Assembly (NCBI RefSeq): GCF_001685415.1 | Contig: NZ_CP014989.1 | Span: 1,550,001 to 1,614,000, forward strand | DNA: 64,000 nucleotides | Direction of reading: 5' to 3' | Origin: Serinicoccus hydrothermalis | Lineage (GTDB): Bacteria > Actinomycetota > Actinomycetes > Actinomycetales > Dermatophilaceae | Shown: positions 8,567 to 16,569 of the stretch, one piece after another | Numbering within the stretch: the first letter of the stretch is position 1 | Layout: each line of letters opens with the position of its first letter | Notes under the pieces: model-generated | Told to the model about the DNA's origin: nothing | Seen by the model: only the letters and a program-made list of their open reading frames with translations | The model's database searches: none | Made by a program: the position numbers and the translations under genes

Positions 8567-8621
8567 GGGGCCTCCTCGTGAGGCTGGGGCCGGTCGTCCT
8601 CGCCGGCCTGCGGGAAGTGTC

Positions 8622-8650
8622 GGAGGTTCCAACATCCTGAGGTAACCTCT
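8622..8650. promoter_or_regulatory. Operator candidate between ABC exporter and MarR gene
   Basis: GAGGT-A-ACCTC (8639-8649) is a perfect 5-bp dyad, and a further GAGGTT at 8623 pairs with the same AACCTC. The site lies between the divergent genes, 20 nt before the MarR -10 box. Confidence 0.5.
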
Positions 8651-8667
8651 TTATTTCCCCACCTCGG

Positions 8668-8673
8668 TATGCT
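8668..8673 (+). promoter_or_regulatory. Leaderless -10 box that decides the MarR start
   Basis: TATGCT is followed by 7 nt and the GTG at 8681. The upstream ATG at 8669 lies inside this box, so it is unlikely to be transcribed. Confidence 0.5.
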
Positions 8674-8680
8674 GTCGCCC

Positions 8681-9151
8681 GTGAACCCTTCACGCGGGCG
8701 GTCCGGGGCGGCATCGGACGAGATCGACGAGCCCACCGAGGTGGACCTGCTCCAGCGCCTGGCGCGCCGCTGGCGCCACGCCGGGCGGCCCGACGCCGCC
8801 AGGGACGGTCTGTCCCCGCACCAGGAGCGCGCCCTGCTGGCCGTGACCCGGCTCACCGACCGCACGGAGCGGCCGGGGGTGCGGGTGTCGGCGCTCGCCG
8901 AGCACCTGGACATCGCCCCCCGCTCGGCCACCGAGGTCGCCGACGCCCTCGAGACCGCCGGGCTCCTGACGCGCCGGCCCGACCCGGACGACCGGCGGGC
9001 GGTGCTGCTCACGCCCACCCCGGCGGCCCGGCATACCGTCGAGCAGGTGCGGGAGCGGCGCCGGGCGGCCGCCGGCCGGGCCGTCGCGGCGCTCGACCCG
9101 GCCGACCGGGCCGAGCTGCGGCGCCTGCTGCTCCTGCTGCTCGCGGACTGA
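8681..9151 (+). CDS. MarR-family transcriptional regulator
   Basis: This 156 aa protein has the MarR winged helix: VSALAEHLDIAPRSATEVADALETAGLLTR followed by the wing PDPDDRRAVLLTPT. The start is taken as GTG 8681 because of the -10 box 7 nt upstream; starting at 8669 would add four residues. It is divergent from the ABC exporter and probably represses it through the GAGGT/ACCTC dyad. The C-terminal helix is leucine-rich and likely part of the dimer interface. Confidence 0.88.
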   Translation: MNPSRGRSGAASDEIDEPTEVDLLQRLARRWRHAGRPDAARDGLSPHQERALLAVTRLTDRTERPGVRVSALAEHLDIAPRSATEVADALETAGLLTRRPDPDDRRAVLLTPTPAARHTVEQVRERRRAAAGRAVAALDPADRAELRRLLLLLLAD

Positions 9152-9174
9152 CTCCCCCGGGCAGCACAGAACGA

Positions 9175-9206
9175 GGCACCCGCGGCGGCTGTCGGCCGCG
9201 GGTGCC
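9175..9206. terminator. Bidirectional hairpin between MarR and amt
   Basis: GGCACCCGCGGC (9175-9186) pairs perfectly with GCCGCGGGTGCC (9195-9206) across an 8-nt loop, in the gap between two convergent genes. Confidence 0.75.
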
Positions 9207-9242
9207 CCGCTGTCGTGCTGGCTCGCTCGTCGCCCCGAGCGA

Positions 9243-10511
9243 CTAGGCGCGAACCTCCTCGGCGATGGGGTCGTAGGAGGCTTCCTCATCACCGAAGGCA
9301 TAGGCGGACTCGCTGTGCTGGGACAGGTCGACCCCGCGGGCCTCGTCCTCGGGGCTGACCCGGAAGCCGATCGTCTTGGCGATCGCCAGACCGATTAGCG
9401 CGGTCATGACACCGGTGAAGACGAGGGTGAAGAGGGTGGCGACGACCTGGGCGACCAGCTGGCCGGCGCCGCCGCCGTAGAAGAGGCCACCGCCCTCGCC
9501 GTCGACCGGCAGCGCCACGAAGCCGATCATGACGGTGCCGATGATGCCCGAGACCAGGTGGACCCCGACGACGTCGAGGGCGTCGTCGTAGCCGAACTTG
9601 TACTTCAGGCCGACCGCGAGGGCCGAGCCGACACCGGCGAGGACGCCGATGAGGATCGCGCCGAGCGCCGACACGTTGGCGCAGGCCGGGGTGATGGCGA
9701 CCAGGCCGGCCACGACGCCCGAGGCGGCACCGAGGGAGGTGGCGTGCCCGTCGCGGATGCGCTCGGTGATGAGCCAGGCCAGCATCGCGGCGCCCGGGGC
9801 GACCATGGTGTTGACCCAGATGAGGCCGGCCTCCTCGGCGGTGCCGGCGGCACCACCGTTGAAGCCGAACCAGCCGAACCACAGCAGCGCCGCGCCGAGC
9901 ATCATGAGCGGGATGTTGTGCGGCTTGTGGAAGCCCTTGGGGCCGAAGTCGCTGCGCGAGCCGATGATGTAGACGAGCACCAGGGCCGCGAGGCCGGCGT
10001 TGATGTGGACCACGGTGCCGCCGGCGAAGTCGATGGCCTCGCCGAAGGTCGAGCCGATGGCGCCGTCGGCGGAGAGCAGCCCGCCGCCCCACACCATGAA
10101 GGCCAGCGGGCAGTAGACGAGGGTGACCCAGATCGGCACGAAGACCGACCACGAGCCGAAGCGGGTGCGGTCGGCCACCGCGCCGGAGATGAGGGCCACG
10201 GTGATGATCGCGAAGGTCGCACCGAAGCCGATGCCGATCATGTCGGCGGTGCCGACGTAGTTGGTGAGCCCGAAGTCGGCAGCCGGGTTGCCGACCACGC
10301 CACCGAGCAGCGGCGGGGCGGCGGACATGCCGTAGCCCCAGAGGACCCAGACGACGCCGACCAGACCGATCGAGACGAAGCTCATGAGGATCATGTTGGT
10401 CGAGGCCTTGGCCCGCGCCATACCGCCGTAGAAGAACGCCAGGCCCGGTGTCATGAGCAGCACGAGCGCCGCCGAGACCATGACCCAGACGTCGCTGGTC
10501 GAGAGTTCCAT
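9243..10511 (-). CDS. amt: Ammonium transporter, Amt family
   Basis: This 422 aa protein carries the 11-helix Amt fold that conducts ammonium across the cell membrane. Visible hallmarks are MTPGLAFFYGGMARAKASTNMILMS near the N-terminus, FAGGTVVHINAGLAALV with the first pore histidine, and VGVHLVSGIIGTVMIG with the second. It has a soluble tail of about 30 residues. GGAGG lies upstream of the ATG. No glnK or glnD follows, so the PII partner must be elsewhere. A GlnR-like site upstream suggests induction under nitrogen limitation. Confidence 0.95.
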   Translation of the reverse strand: MELSTSDVWVMVSAALVLLMTPGLAFFYGGMARAKASTNMILMSFVSIGLVGVVWVLWGYGMSAAPPLLGGVVGNPAADFGLTNYVGTADMIGIGFGATFAIITVALISGAVADRTRFGSWSVFVPIWVTLVYCPLAFMVWGGGLLSADGAIGSTFGEAIDFAGGTVVHINAGLAALVLVYIIGSRSDFGPKGFHKPHNIPLMMLGAALLWFGWFGFNGGAAGTAEEAGLIWVNTMVAPGAAMLAWLITERIRDGHATSLGAASGVVAGLVAITPACANVSALGAILIGVLAGVGSALAVGLKYKFGYDDALDVVGVHLVSGIIGTVMIGFVALPVDGEGGGLFYGGGAGQLVAQVVATLFTLVFTGVMTALIGLAIAKTIGFRVSPEDEARGVDLSQHSESAYAFGDEEASYDPIAEEVRA

Positions 10512-10645
10512 CTTTCGTGCCTCCAGTGAGTGGTGGTGCGCGCAGGCTCCCCGCGTCACGTCTGTCGGGGGTGGGAGTCCGCTCGCCGTGGCACCAGTCA
10601 AGGCCCAGGATGTTTCGGAAGGGGGCGCATCGGTGTAAAAGGTGC

Positions 10646-10670
10646 GTTACGGATGTTTCCGTCGCGTAAA
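10646..10670 (-). promoter_or_regulatory. GlnR-like nitrogen control box upstream of amt
   Basis: Read on the minus strand: TTTAC, 6 nt, GAAAC, 4 nt, GTAAC. The first pair fits the published actinobacterial GlnR half-site pattern GTNAC-n6-GAAAC. The distance to the amt ATG is about 135 bp. A further GAAAC lies at 10612-10616. Confidence 0.45.
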
Positions 10671-10684
10671 TCTTTCGGCGGAGG

Positions 10685-11692
10685 TCAGAGGAGGGAATGC
10701 GCTCGGGTGAGGCGATCGCGCCACCAGGTCTCCCGATCCGGGCCGGGCCGGTATGCCGCGAGCGCGGCCGGGTCGACCGCGTCCCGGGCCGCCTCGGCGC
10801 GGGCGAGGGTCAGCACGCCACCGGCCGGGACGAGCGGCTCGGCCACGACGTCGGCGGCGAGCAGCGTCGCCGTGCCCAGCCCGCAGTCGTGCTCCAGCGC
10901 GGGCAGCGCGGCGGCGAGCCGCACCCCGAGCGAGAGCCCCACGGAGGTGTCGAGCGCGGAGGAGACCACCGCCGGCAGCCCGCACCGCTCGATGATCTCC
11001 AGCGCCCGCGCGACCCCGCCCAGGGGCGCGACCTTGACCACGACGAGGTCGGCCGCCTCCAGCCGCGCGACGCGCAGCGGGTCCTGCGCCCGGCGGATCG
11101 ACTCGTCCGCGGCGACCGGCACGTCGACGCCGCGTCGCGCGAGGGCCAGGCGCAGCGCGGCCAGCTCCTCGACGGTGCCGCACGGCTGCTCGGCGTACTC
11201 CAGCCCCAGCGGTGCCAGCCGCTCCAGCGCGGCCAGGGCCTCCTGCTCCGACCAGGCCCCGTTGGCGTCGACCCGGATCCGGGCGGCGGGGCCCAGCACC
11301 CTCCGGACCTCGGTCACCCGCGCCACGTCGTCGTCCAGGGACTGCCCGGCCTCGGCCACCTTGACCTTCGCGGTCCGGCGGGCGTCCACCCGCGCCAGCA
11401 GGCCCTCCACCTCGGCGGCCGGCAGGGCCGGGACGGTCGCGTTGACCCCGACCTCGTCCCGCACCGGTGCCGGCAGCTGACCCCACCCCGCCTCGACCGC
11501 GGCGGCGAGCCAGCGCGCGGCGTCGGCGTCGGCATACTCCACGAAGGGGCACCACTCCGCCCAGCCGCCCGGACCACGCAGGAGCACCGCCTCGCGCTCC
11601 GTCACGCCGCGGAAGCGCACCCGCATCGGGAGGCGCACGACGTGCGCGGCGGCGAGCAGCTCGTCCAGGTCCGGGGTCTCGGGGGTCGGCAC
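10685..11692 (-). CDS. menC: o-Succinylbenzoate synthase
   Basis: This 335 aa enolase-superfamily enzyme dehydrates SHCHC to o-succinylbenzoate in menaquinone synthesis. It has the KxK motif (TAKVKVAE), metal ligands in RVDANGAW, EYAEQP and AADES, and the second catalytic lysine in VVVKVAPLGG. The GTG at 11692 has a TACGCT box 6 nt upstream and matches the usual start. menB, menE and menA follow on the other strand within 5 kb; menD, menF, menH and menG are not in the window. Confidence 0.93.
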   Translation of the reverse strand: MPTPETPDLDELLAAAHVVRLPMRVRFRGVTEREAVLLRGPGGWAEWCPFVEYADADAARWLAAAVEAGWGQLPAPVRDEVGVNATVPALPAAEVEGLLARVDARRTAKVKVAEAGQSLDDDVARVTEVRRVLGPAARIRVDANGAWSEQEALAALERLAPLGLEYAEQPCGTVEELAALRLALARRGVDVPVAADESIRRAQDPLRVARLEAADLVVVKVAPLGGVARALEIIERCGLPAVVSSALDTSVGLSLGVRLAAALPALEHDCGLGTATLLAADVVAEPLVPAGGVLTLARAEAARDAVDPAALAAYRPGPDRETWWRDRLTRAHSLL

Positions 11693-11698
11693 CGCCCC

Positions 11699-11704
11699 AG
11701 CGTA
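11699..11704 (-). promoter_or_regulatory. Leaderless -10 box of menC
   Basis: TACGCT on the minus strand, then 6 nt, then the GTG at 11692. Confidence 0.5.
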
Positions 11705-11796
11705 GGACGACGGCTCCCGGCCGCCGGCGGACGCCATCTGTCCGCGACCTCGCCCGAGGGGCCCCGTCCAGGGCGATCCACGGGCAGGATGACCGC

Positions 11797-12207
11797 ATGG
11801 CACTCAAGTGGTACACCGTCGTTGTCGACTGCCGCGACCCCCAGGCCCAGGCCCACTGGTGGGCGGAGGCGCTGGACTGGACCGTGGTGTACGACACCCC
11901 GGACGAGGCGGTGGCGGTCCCCCGCTACGCCCTCGAGGGGCCGGAGCACGAGGAGGACCCGGACGCCTGGATGCGCCGCGGCCAGGGGCTCGTCTTCGTG
12001 CCGGTGCCCGAGGGCAAGGAGGTCAAGAACCGGCTCCACCTCGACCTCGCCCCGCACACCAGCCAGGACCGGGACGCCGAGATCCAGCGGCTGCTCGACC
12101 TCGGCGCGAGCCACGTCGACGTCGGGCAGACCGAGGCCGACACCTTCACCGTCCTCGCCGACCCCGAGGGCAACGAGTTCTGCGTGCTGTCCTCCCGGGA
12201 CGGCTGA
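11797..12207 (+). CDS. VOC-family (glyoxalase-like) protein
   Basis: This 136 aa protein resembles Glyoxalase_6-type members of the vicinal oxygen chelate superfamily. It opens with KWYTVVVDCRDPQAQAHWWAEAL, has NRLHLDLAP in the middle and ends with the typical LADPEGNEFCVLS. Such proteins form paired beta-alpha-beta-beta-beta units and may bind metal or drugs; the substrate is unknown. It lies between menC (divergent) and menB. A CAGGAT box 6 nt before the ATG would allow a leaderless transcript, and GGA may also serve as a weak ribosome site. Confidence 0.8.
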   Translation: MALKWYTVVVDCRDPQAQAHWWAEALDWTVVYDTPDEAVAVPRYALEGPEHEEDPDAWMRRGQGLVFVPVPEGKEVKNRLHLDLAPHTSQDRDAEIQRLLDLGASHVDVGQTEADTFTVLADPEGNEFCVLSSRDG

Positions 12208-12245
12208 CGCACGGACGGGGCCCTCTGGGCCTCTGCGCGCTCCCC

Positions 12246-12251
12246 TAGGCT
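12246..12251 (+). promoter_or_regulatory. Leaderless -10 box of menB
   Basis: TAGGCT is followed by 7 nt and the GTG at 12259; no ribosome binding site is seen. Confidence 0.5.
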
Positions 12252-12258
12252 GACCCGC

Positions 12259-13191
12259 GTGAACGAGCAGAGCAGCAGGAGCACCGGCGACCCCTTCGAC
12301 CCGACGCAGTGGGAGCCGGTCGAGGGCTTCGAGCTCACCGACGTCACCTACCACCGGCACCGCGAGCTGGGGTGCGTGCGCATCGCCTTCGACCGGCCAG
12401 AGGTGCGCAACGCCTTCCGCCCGCACACCGTCGACGAGCTCTACCGGACCCTCGACCACGCCCGGATGAGCCCGGACGTCGGCGTCGTGCTCCTCACCGG
12501 CAACGGGCCGTCGGCCAAGGACGGCGGCTGGGCCTTCTGCTCCGGGGGCGACCAGCGCATCCGCGGGCGCAGCGGCTACCAGTACGCCGACGCCGAGACG
12601 GCGGACAGCGTCGACACCGCGCGGGTCAAGGCCGAGGGCGGCCGGCTGCACATCCTCGAGGTGCAACGCCTCATCCGCACCATGCCCAAGGTCGTCATCG
12701 CCGTGGTGAGCGGCTGGGCGGCCGGCGGGGGCCACAGCCTGCACGTCGTCTGCGACCTGACGATCGCCTCCCGGGAGCACGCCCGGTTCAAGCAGACCGA
12801 CGCCGACGTCGGCAGCTTCGACGCGGGCTACGGCTCGGCATACCTCGCGGCGATGGTCGGGCAGAAGAACGCCCGCGAGATCTTCTTCCTGGGCCGCACC
12901 TACGACGCCGAGCAGATGCAGCGGATGGGTGCCGTCAACGTCGTCGCCGAGCACGCCGACCTCGAGACGGAGGCGGTGCAGGCCGCGCGGGAGATCCTCG
13001 GCAAGAGCCCGACCGCCCAGCGCATGCTGAAGTTCGCCCTCAACCTCGCCGACGACGGCCTCATGGGCCAGCAGGTCTTCGCCGGGGAGGCGACCCGTCT
13101 GGCCTACATGACCGACGAGGCGGTCGAGGGCCGCGACGCCTTCCTGGAGAAGCGGGCGCCGGACTGGCGCCCCTACCCCTGGTACTTCTGA
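12259..13191 (+). CDS. menB: 1,4-Dihydroxy-2-naphthoyl-CoA synthase
   Basis: This 310 aa crotonase-family enzyme closes the second ring of the menaquinone head group from o-succinylbenzoyl-CoA. It shows FDRPEVRNAFRPHTVDEL, the oxyanion-hole regions FCSGGDQ and SGWAAGGGHSLHVVCDLTIAS, the MenB hallmark DVGSFDAGYGSAYLAAMVGQKNAREI, and the C-terminal DWRPYPWYF. The length suits the longer actinobacterial form. A TAGGCT box 7 nt upstream supports GTG 12259. Confidence 0.96.
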   Translation: MNEQSSRSTGDPFDPTQWEPVEGFELTDVTYHRHRELGCVRIAFDRPEVRNAFRPHTVDELYRTLDHARMSPDVGVVLLTGNGPSAKDGGWAFCSGGDQRIRGRSGYQYADAETADSVDTARVKAEGGRLHILEVQRLIRTMPKVVIAVVSGWAAGGGHSLHVVCDLTIASREHARFKQTDADVGSFDAGYGSAYLAAMVGQKNAREIFFLGRTYDAEQMQRMGAVNVVAEHADLETEAVQAAREILGKSPTAQRMLKFALNLADDGLMGQQVFAGEATRLAYMTDEAVEGRDAFLEKRAPDWRPYPWYF

Positions 13192-13196
13192 CCCCT

Positions 13197-13225
13197 CCGG
13201 TGGCGGTCCTTCCGGCCGCCGCCGG
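13197..13225 (+). terminator. Hairpin after menB
   Basis: CCGGTGGCGG (13197-13206) pairs with CCGCCGCCGG (13216-13225) with one G-U pair and a 9-nt loop, just after the menB stop. Confidence 0.5.
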
Positions 13226-13275
13226 ACGGGCCCGCGTGAGAGACTGACGTGACCGCGACCAGGGAGGACACCGCG

Positions 13276-13878
13276 ATGCGACGCCCACTCATGCCACTCC
13301 TGGCGGCCCCGCTGCTGCTGCTGGCCGCGTGCGACTCCGGGGGCGAGGTCGTCGAGCCCAGCGCGGACTCCACGCAAGCCCCGCAGGACGACGCCGCGAC
13401 GACCAGCGGCGGTGACGACGCGGCCCGGAGTGCGCCCCCGGACGACGCGGCAGTCACGAGCGAGGGCCCCTCGGACGGCGTCGAGGGCGGGGAGGACGGC
13501 CAGGCGGCGGCCGACCGGGCCAAGGAGTTCCTGCTGGCGCTCGTGGACGCCGACCCGGCCGCGTGCAGCCTCATGCTCTCCTTCAGCGACACGACCGTGC
13601 CGATGAGCGAGGTGCCCGAGGACCTGGAGCTCTGCGAGGAGCAGCTGCCGGAGACGATGTCGGCCGCCGTGCAGGCGCAGGGCCTGGGCGAGGAGGGTCG
13701 GGACATCCTCGAGGCGATGCAGATCGACGGCGCCGCGGTCGACGGGGACACCGCGGTCATCGACCAGGACAACTACAGCGACCTCTTCGCGGAGTCGATG
13801 GGCGACTCGACGATCACCCTGGTCAAGGTGGACGGCGAGTGGTTCGTCGACGTCGAGCGCTTCCTCGCCACGCCGTGA
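13276..13878 (+). CDS. Putative lipoprotein, 200 aa
   Basis: An arginine-containing head and a leucine-rich core end in the lipobox LLAAC, so the mature protein should be anchored outside the cell by its cysteine (about residue 17). A disordered acidic, Ser/Thr-rich stretch of about 60 residues follows. The folded part (about 85-200) ends with DSTITLVKVDGEWFVDVERFL, a pattern seen in NTF2-like/DUF4878-type domains; this match is tentative. GGAGG before the ATG at 13276 sets the start. menE overlaps its stop, so it belongs to the men operon although its role there is unclear. Confidence 0.8.
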   Translation: MRRPLMPLLAAPLLLLAACDSGGEVVEPSADSTQAPQDDAATTSGGDDAARSAPPDDAAVTSEGPSDGVEGGEDGQAAADRAKEFLLALVDADPAACSLMLSFSDTTVPMSEVPEDLELCEEQLPETMSAAVQAQGLGEEGRDILEAMQIDGAAVDGDTAVIDQDNYSDLFAESMGDSTITLVKVDGEWFVDVERFLATP

Positions 13879-15038
13879 GGAGCCGGCCGGCCCTCACCAT
13901 CCCCCCAGGAGCCGGCTGGTCCGTGCTGGGCGAGCCGCTGCGCGCGCTCCTGCGCGACGACGCGAATGACGGGGCGGTGGTCGTCGCGACGTCCGGCTCC
14001 AGCGGCACACCGAAACGGGTCCGGCTCGGTGCCGCCGCGCTGCGCGCCTCCGGCGCGGGGACCGCGCAGGTGCTCGGCGGGCACGGTCAGTGGCTGCTCG
14101 CGCTGCCCACGGCGCACGTCGCCGGGCTGCAGGTCCTGGCCCGCTCGGCGCTGGCCGGCACCGAGCCGGTCGAGCTGGACCCGGACGCGCCCTTCACCGC
14201 CGGCCTCTTCGCCGCGGCCGTCGCGCGGATGGACCAGGGTGCGCGACGGTATGCCTCGCTCGTCCCCACCCAGCTGCAGCGGGCCCTCGCCGAGCCGCAG
14301 GGCGCCGACGCGCTGCGCCGGCTCAACGCGGTGCTCGTCGGTGGCGCCGCCAGCGACCCCGGCCTGCTCGACGCGGCCCGGTCCGCCGGAGTGCGGGTCG
14401 TCACCACCTACGGCATGTCCGAGACCTGCGGCGGCTGCGTCTACGACGGCATACCGCTACCCGGGGTCGAGGTCGACCTCGGCACGGAGGACGAGGGTGC
14501 GGGCAGGATCCGGCTCGGCGGCCCGGTCCTCGCCGACGGCTACGTCGACGACCCGGACCTGACGCGGCAGCGCTTCGTCACCGACGACGGCAGGCGGTGG
14601 TTCGTCACGGACGACCGCGGGGCGGACCGCGACGGGCGGCTCACCGTGCTCGGGCGCCTTGACGACGTCATCGTCTCGGGCGGGCACAAGGTCGAGCCGC
14701 GCGACGTCGAGACCGCGCTGCGGGGCCTGCCCCAGGTGCAGGAGGTCCTCGTCGTCGGAATCCCGGATCCAGAGTGGGGCGAGCGCGTGGCCGCGCTGGT
14801 CGTCCTGCGTGCGGACGCAAGGGGTGTCCGGTCGGATGAGGGGGTGGGCGTGCTCCTGCGGGAGGCACTGCGGGAGCGGGGTGACCTCCCGTCGCACGCC
14901 CTCCCCCGTCAGGTCGAGACGGTCGGGCAGATCCCGCTGCTCGCCACCGGCAAACCGGACCGCACGGCCGCGCGTCATCTGCTCACCGGCGGTGGCAGAA
15001 TGGGATCTTCACCCATCGTGACCTGGAAGGACGGCTGA
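13875..15038 (+). CDS. menE: o-Succinylbenzoate-CoA ligase
   Basis: This 387 aa acyl-adenylate enzyme activates o-succinylbenzoate with ATP and CoA for MenB. The phosphate loop VVATSGSSGTPKRV, the TTYGMSETCGG motif, the hinge GRLDDVIVSGGHK and the catalytic lysine in ATGKPDRTAAR are all visible. It is shorter than the usual 450-500 aa MenE, as is common in actinobacteria. The GTG at 13875 overlaps the lipoprotein stop (GTGA). The PLDc_N gene follows 3 nt later and menA 13 nt after that, so one transcript probably covers all of them. Confidence 0.93.
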   Translation: MRSRPALTIPPGAGWSVLGEPLRALLRDDANDGAVVVATSGSSGTPKRVRLGAAALRASGAGTAQVLGGHGQWLLALPTAHVAGLQVLARSALAGTEPVELDPDAPFTAGLFAAAVARMDQGARRYASLVPTQLQRALAEPQGADALRRLNAVLVGGAASDPGLLDAARSAGVRVVTTYGMSETCGGCVYDGIPLPGVEVDLGTEDEGAGRIRLGGPVLADGYVDDPDLTRQRFVTDDGRRWFVTDDRGADRDGRLTVLGRLDDVIVSGGHKVEPRDVETALRGLPQVQEVLVVGIPDPEWGERVAALVVLRADARGVRSDEGVGVLLREALRERGDLPSHALPRQVETVGQIPLLATGKPDRTAARHLLTGGGRMGSSPIVTWKDG

Positions 15039-15041
15039 GAC

Positions 15042-15311
15042 GTGCTCCGCGTGGCCATCGCCGTGGCGCTCCTGGCGTTCACCGTCTTCTGCGTCGTGGA
15101 CGCCGTCCAGACCGAGAAGTACGAGGTCCGCGGCCTGCCCAAGCCGCTCTGGGTGGTCCTCTGCCTCATCCTCCCGGTCGTCGGCGGCCTGGCCTGGTTC
15201 GTCTTCGGCCGCCCCCGCAGCATCCTGGACATCCTGCTCGGTGAGGGCCGCGGCCGCAGCGGTCCGCCGCACGGGCCGGACGACGACCCCGACTTCCTGC
15301 GAGACCTCTAA
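15042..15311 (+). CDS. Small membrane protein with PLDc_N domain
   Basis: This 89 aa protein has two hydrophobic helices (about residues 3-20 and 34-55), with GLPKPLWVVLCLILPVVGGLAWFVFGRP characteristic of the phospholipase D nuclease N-terminal membrane domain that often stands alone. An acidic, Pro/Asp-rich tail ends in DPDFLRDL. It sits between menE and menA, 3 nt after menE. This neighbourhood is common in actinobacteria; a membrane scaffold role for the late men enzymes is only a guess. Confidence 0.8.
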   Translation: MLRVAIAVALLAFTVFCVVDAVQTEKYEVRGLPKPLWVVLCLILPVVGGLAWFVFGRPRSILDILLGEGRGRSGPPHGPDDDPDFLRDL

Positions 15312-15324
15312 GGGGCATACCCAC

Positions 15325-16197
15325 ATGGCAACCCTCGCCCAGTGGATCGAGGGGGCGCGCCCACGCACGCTCCCCGCCGCCGTCGCGCCCGTCCTCGTCG
15401 GCACCGCGGCGGCGCACGCGCTCGGCCACGCCGAGCTCGGGTATGCCGTCCTCGCGCTCTGCGTGGCGCTGGGCTTCCAGGTCGGCGTCAACTACGCCAA
15501 CGACTACTCCGACGGCATCCGCGGCACCGACGAGGACCGGGTGGGCCCGGTCCGGCTGGTCGGGCAGCGGCTGGCCGAGCCGGCCAACGTCCGGACCGCC
15601 GCCTTCGCCGCCTTCTTCGGCGCCGGTCTGGCGGGCTTCGCCCTCGTGGCGCTCTCCGGGGCCTGGCTGCTGCTGGTGCTCGGGCTGGCCTGCCTCTGGG
15701 CCGCCTGGCACTACACCGGCGGCGACAACCCCTACGGCTACCGCGGCTGGGGCGAGGTCATGGTCTTCGTCTTCTTCGGCCTGGTCGCCGTGCTCGGCAC
15801 CACATGGACTCAGGCCCACGCCCTCGACCTCGGGGCCCTGGGCGGCGCGCTCGGCTGCGGCGCACTCGCGAGCGCGATCCTCGTGACCAACAACCTGCGC
15901 GACCTCGAGGGCGACCGGGCCGCGGGCAAGCGCACCCTCGCGGTCCGGCTGGGCTTCCGCCGGACGCGCCGGCTCTACCTCGGGCTCGTCGTGGGCGCCT
16001 TCGTCGCCGTCCTGCTCGCGGCAGTGGCCCACCAGTGGGCGCTGCTCGGGCTGCTCGCTGCCCCGCTCGCCTGGCGCCCGACCCGGCTGGTGACCAGCGA
16101 TGCCTGGGGCCCGGCCCTGCTCCCCGCCCTGGCGCAGACCGGCCTGCTCCAGCTCGGGTATGCCGTCGCGTTGTCCCTGGGGCTGGCCCTCTCCTGA
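15325..16197 (+). CDS. menA: 1,4-Dihydroxy-2-naphthoate polyprenyltransferase
   Basis: This 290 aa integral membrane protein of the UbiA superfamily joins a polyprenyl chain to DHNA. The two aspartate-rich motifs are NDYSDGIRGTDEDR (about residues 59-72) and NNLRDLEGDRAAGKRTLAVRLG (about 193-214), with eight or nine membrane helices between and around them. AAGGGG precedes the ATG at 15325, which removes an overlap with the PLDc_N gene. It ends the rightward men operon and meets the leftward cytochrome maturation operon at a long palindrome. Confidence 0.95.
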   Translation: MATLAQWIEGARPRTLPAAVAPVLVGTAAAHALGHAELGYAVLALCVALGFQVGVNYANDYSDGIRGTDEDRVGPVRLVGQRLAEPANVRTAAFAAFFGAGLAGFALVALSGAWLLLVLGLACLWAAWHYTGGDNPYGYRGWGEVMVFVFFGLVAVLGTTWTQAHALDLGALGGALGCGALASAILVTNNLRDLEGDRAAGKRTLAVRLGFRRTRRLYLGLVVGAFVAVLLAAVAHQWALLGLLAAPLAWRPTRLVTSDAWGPALLPALAQTGLLQLGYAVALSLGLALS

Positions 16198-16214
16198 CGC
16201 CGTGCCGCCGGCCC

Positions 16215-16282
16215 ACTCTCACGCAGAAGATGTTCCTCTGCGCTGTTGCATCCCCGCAGAGGTACACCTTCTGCGTAGGAGT
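16215..16282. repeat. Compound palindromic repeat, copy A
   Basis: Two inverted halves, each of the form CGCAGA-N9-TCTGCG (16222-16242 and 16255-16275), face each other around a short loop with TTGCAT. They give an imperfect hairpin with arms near 28 bp, extended outward by GGCCCA/TGGGCC. It lies between convergent menA and DUF4229 and may terminate both. A second copy is at 61564-61631. Confidence 0.75.
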
Positions 16283-16304
16283 GTGAGCTGGGCCGCCTCC
16301 AGAG

Positions 16305-16320
16305 GGGCGAGACCTCGCCC
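16305..16320 (-). terminator. Hairpin directly after the cytochrome c maturation operon
   Basis: GGGCGAG pairs with CTCGCCC around a 2-nt loop, touching the DUF4229 stop codon at 16321. It could end the leftward transcript. Confidence 0.4.
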
Positions 16321-16569
16321 TCAGTCCTCCTCGTCGACCCGCTCGGCCTCGGCCTGGGCCCGCCGCTTCGCGACGCGGTCCTCGACGCGGCGCTCCAGCC
16401 CCGCGGCCATACGCTGCCGGTCCGGCGCGAGCAGGAAGTAGGACACGACCATCGAGACCACCGCCGCAGCCACCGCGGCCCAGATGACGTCGAGGCGCAC
16501 CAGCCGGAAGAGCGCGAAGAAGCCGACGAAGATCAGCACGCGCATCACCGAGTAGCGCGCGGCGATCAC
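16321..16569 (-). CDS. DUF4229 family membrane protein
   Basis: This 82 aa protein has two helices (about residues 9-24 and 28-47), an interfacial arginine-rich segment, and a highly charged tail ending in ERVDEED. That is the pattern of DUF4229, common next to ccsB or menA in actinobacteria. The GTG at 16569 overlaps the ccsB stop (GTGA), which fixes the start. It is the last gene of the cytochrome c maturation operon; its role there is not known. Confidence 0.8.
   Translation of the reverse strand: MIAARYSVMRVLIFVGFFALFRLVRLDVIWAAVAAAVVSMVVSYFLLAPDRQRMAAGLERRVEDRVAKRRAQAEAERVDEED

Noticed and set aside
8669-8671. ATG 8669 as start of the MarR gene
   Set aside because: It falls inside the TATGCT box that serves GTG 8681 and has no ribosome site.
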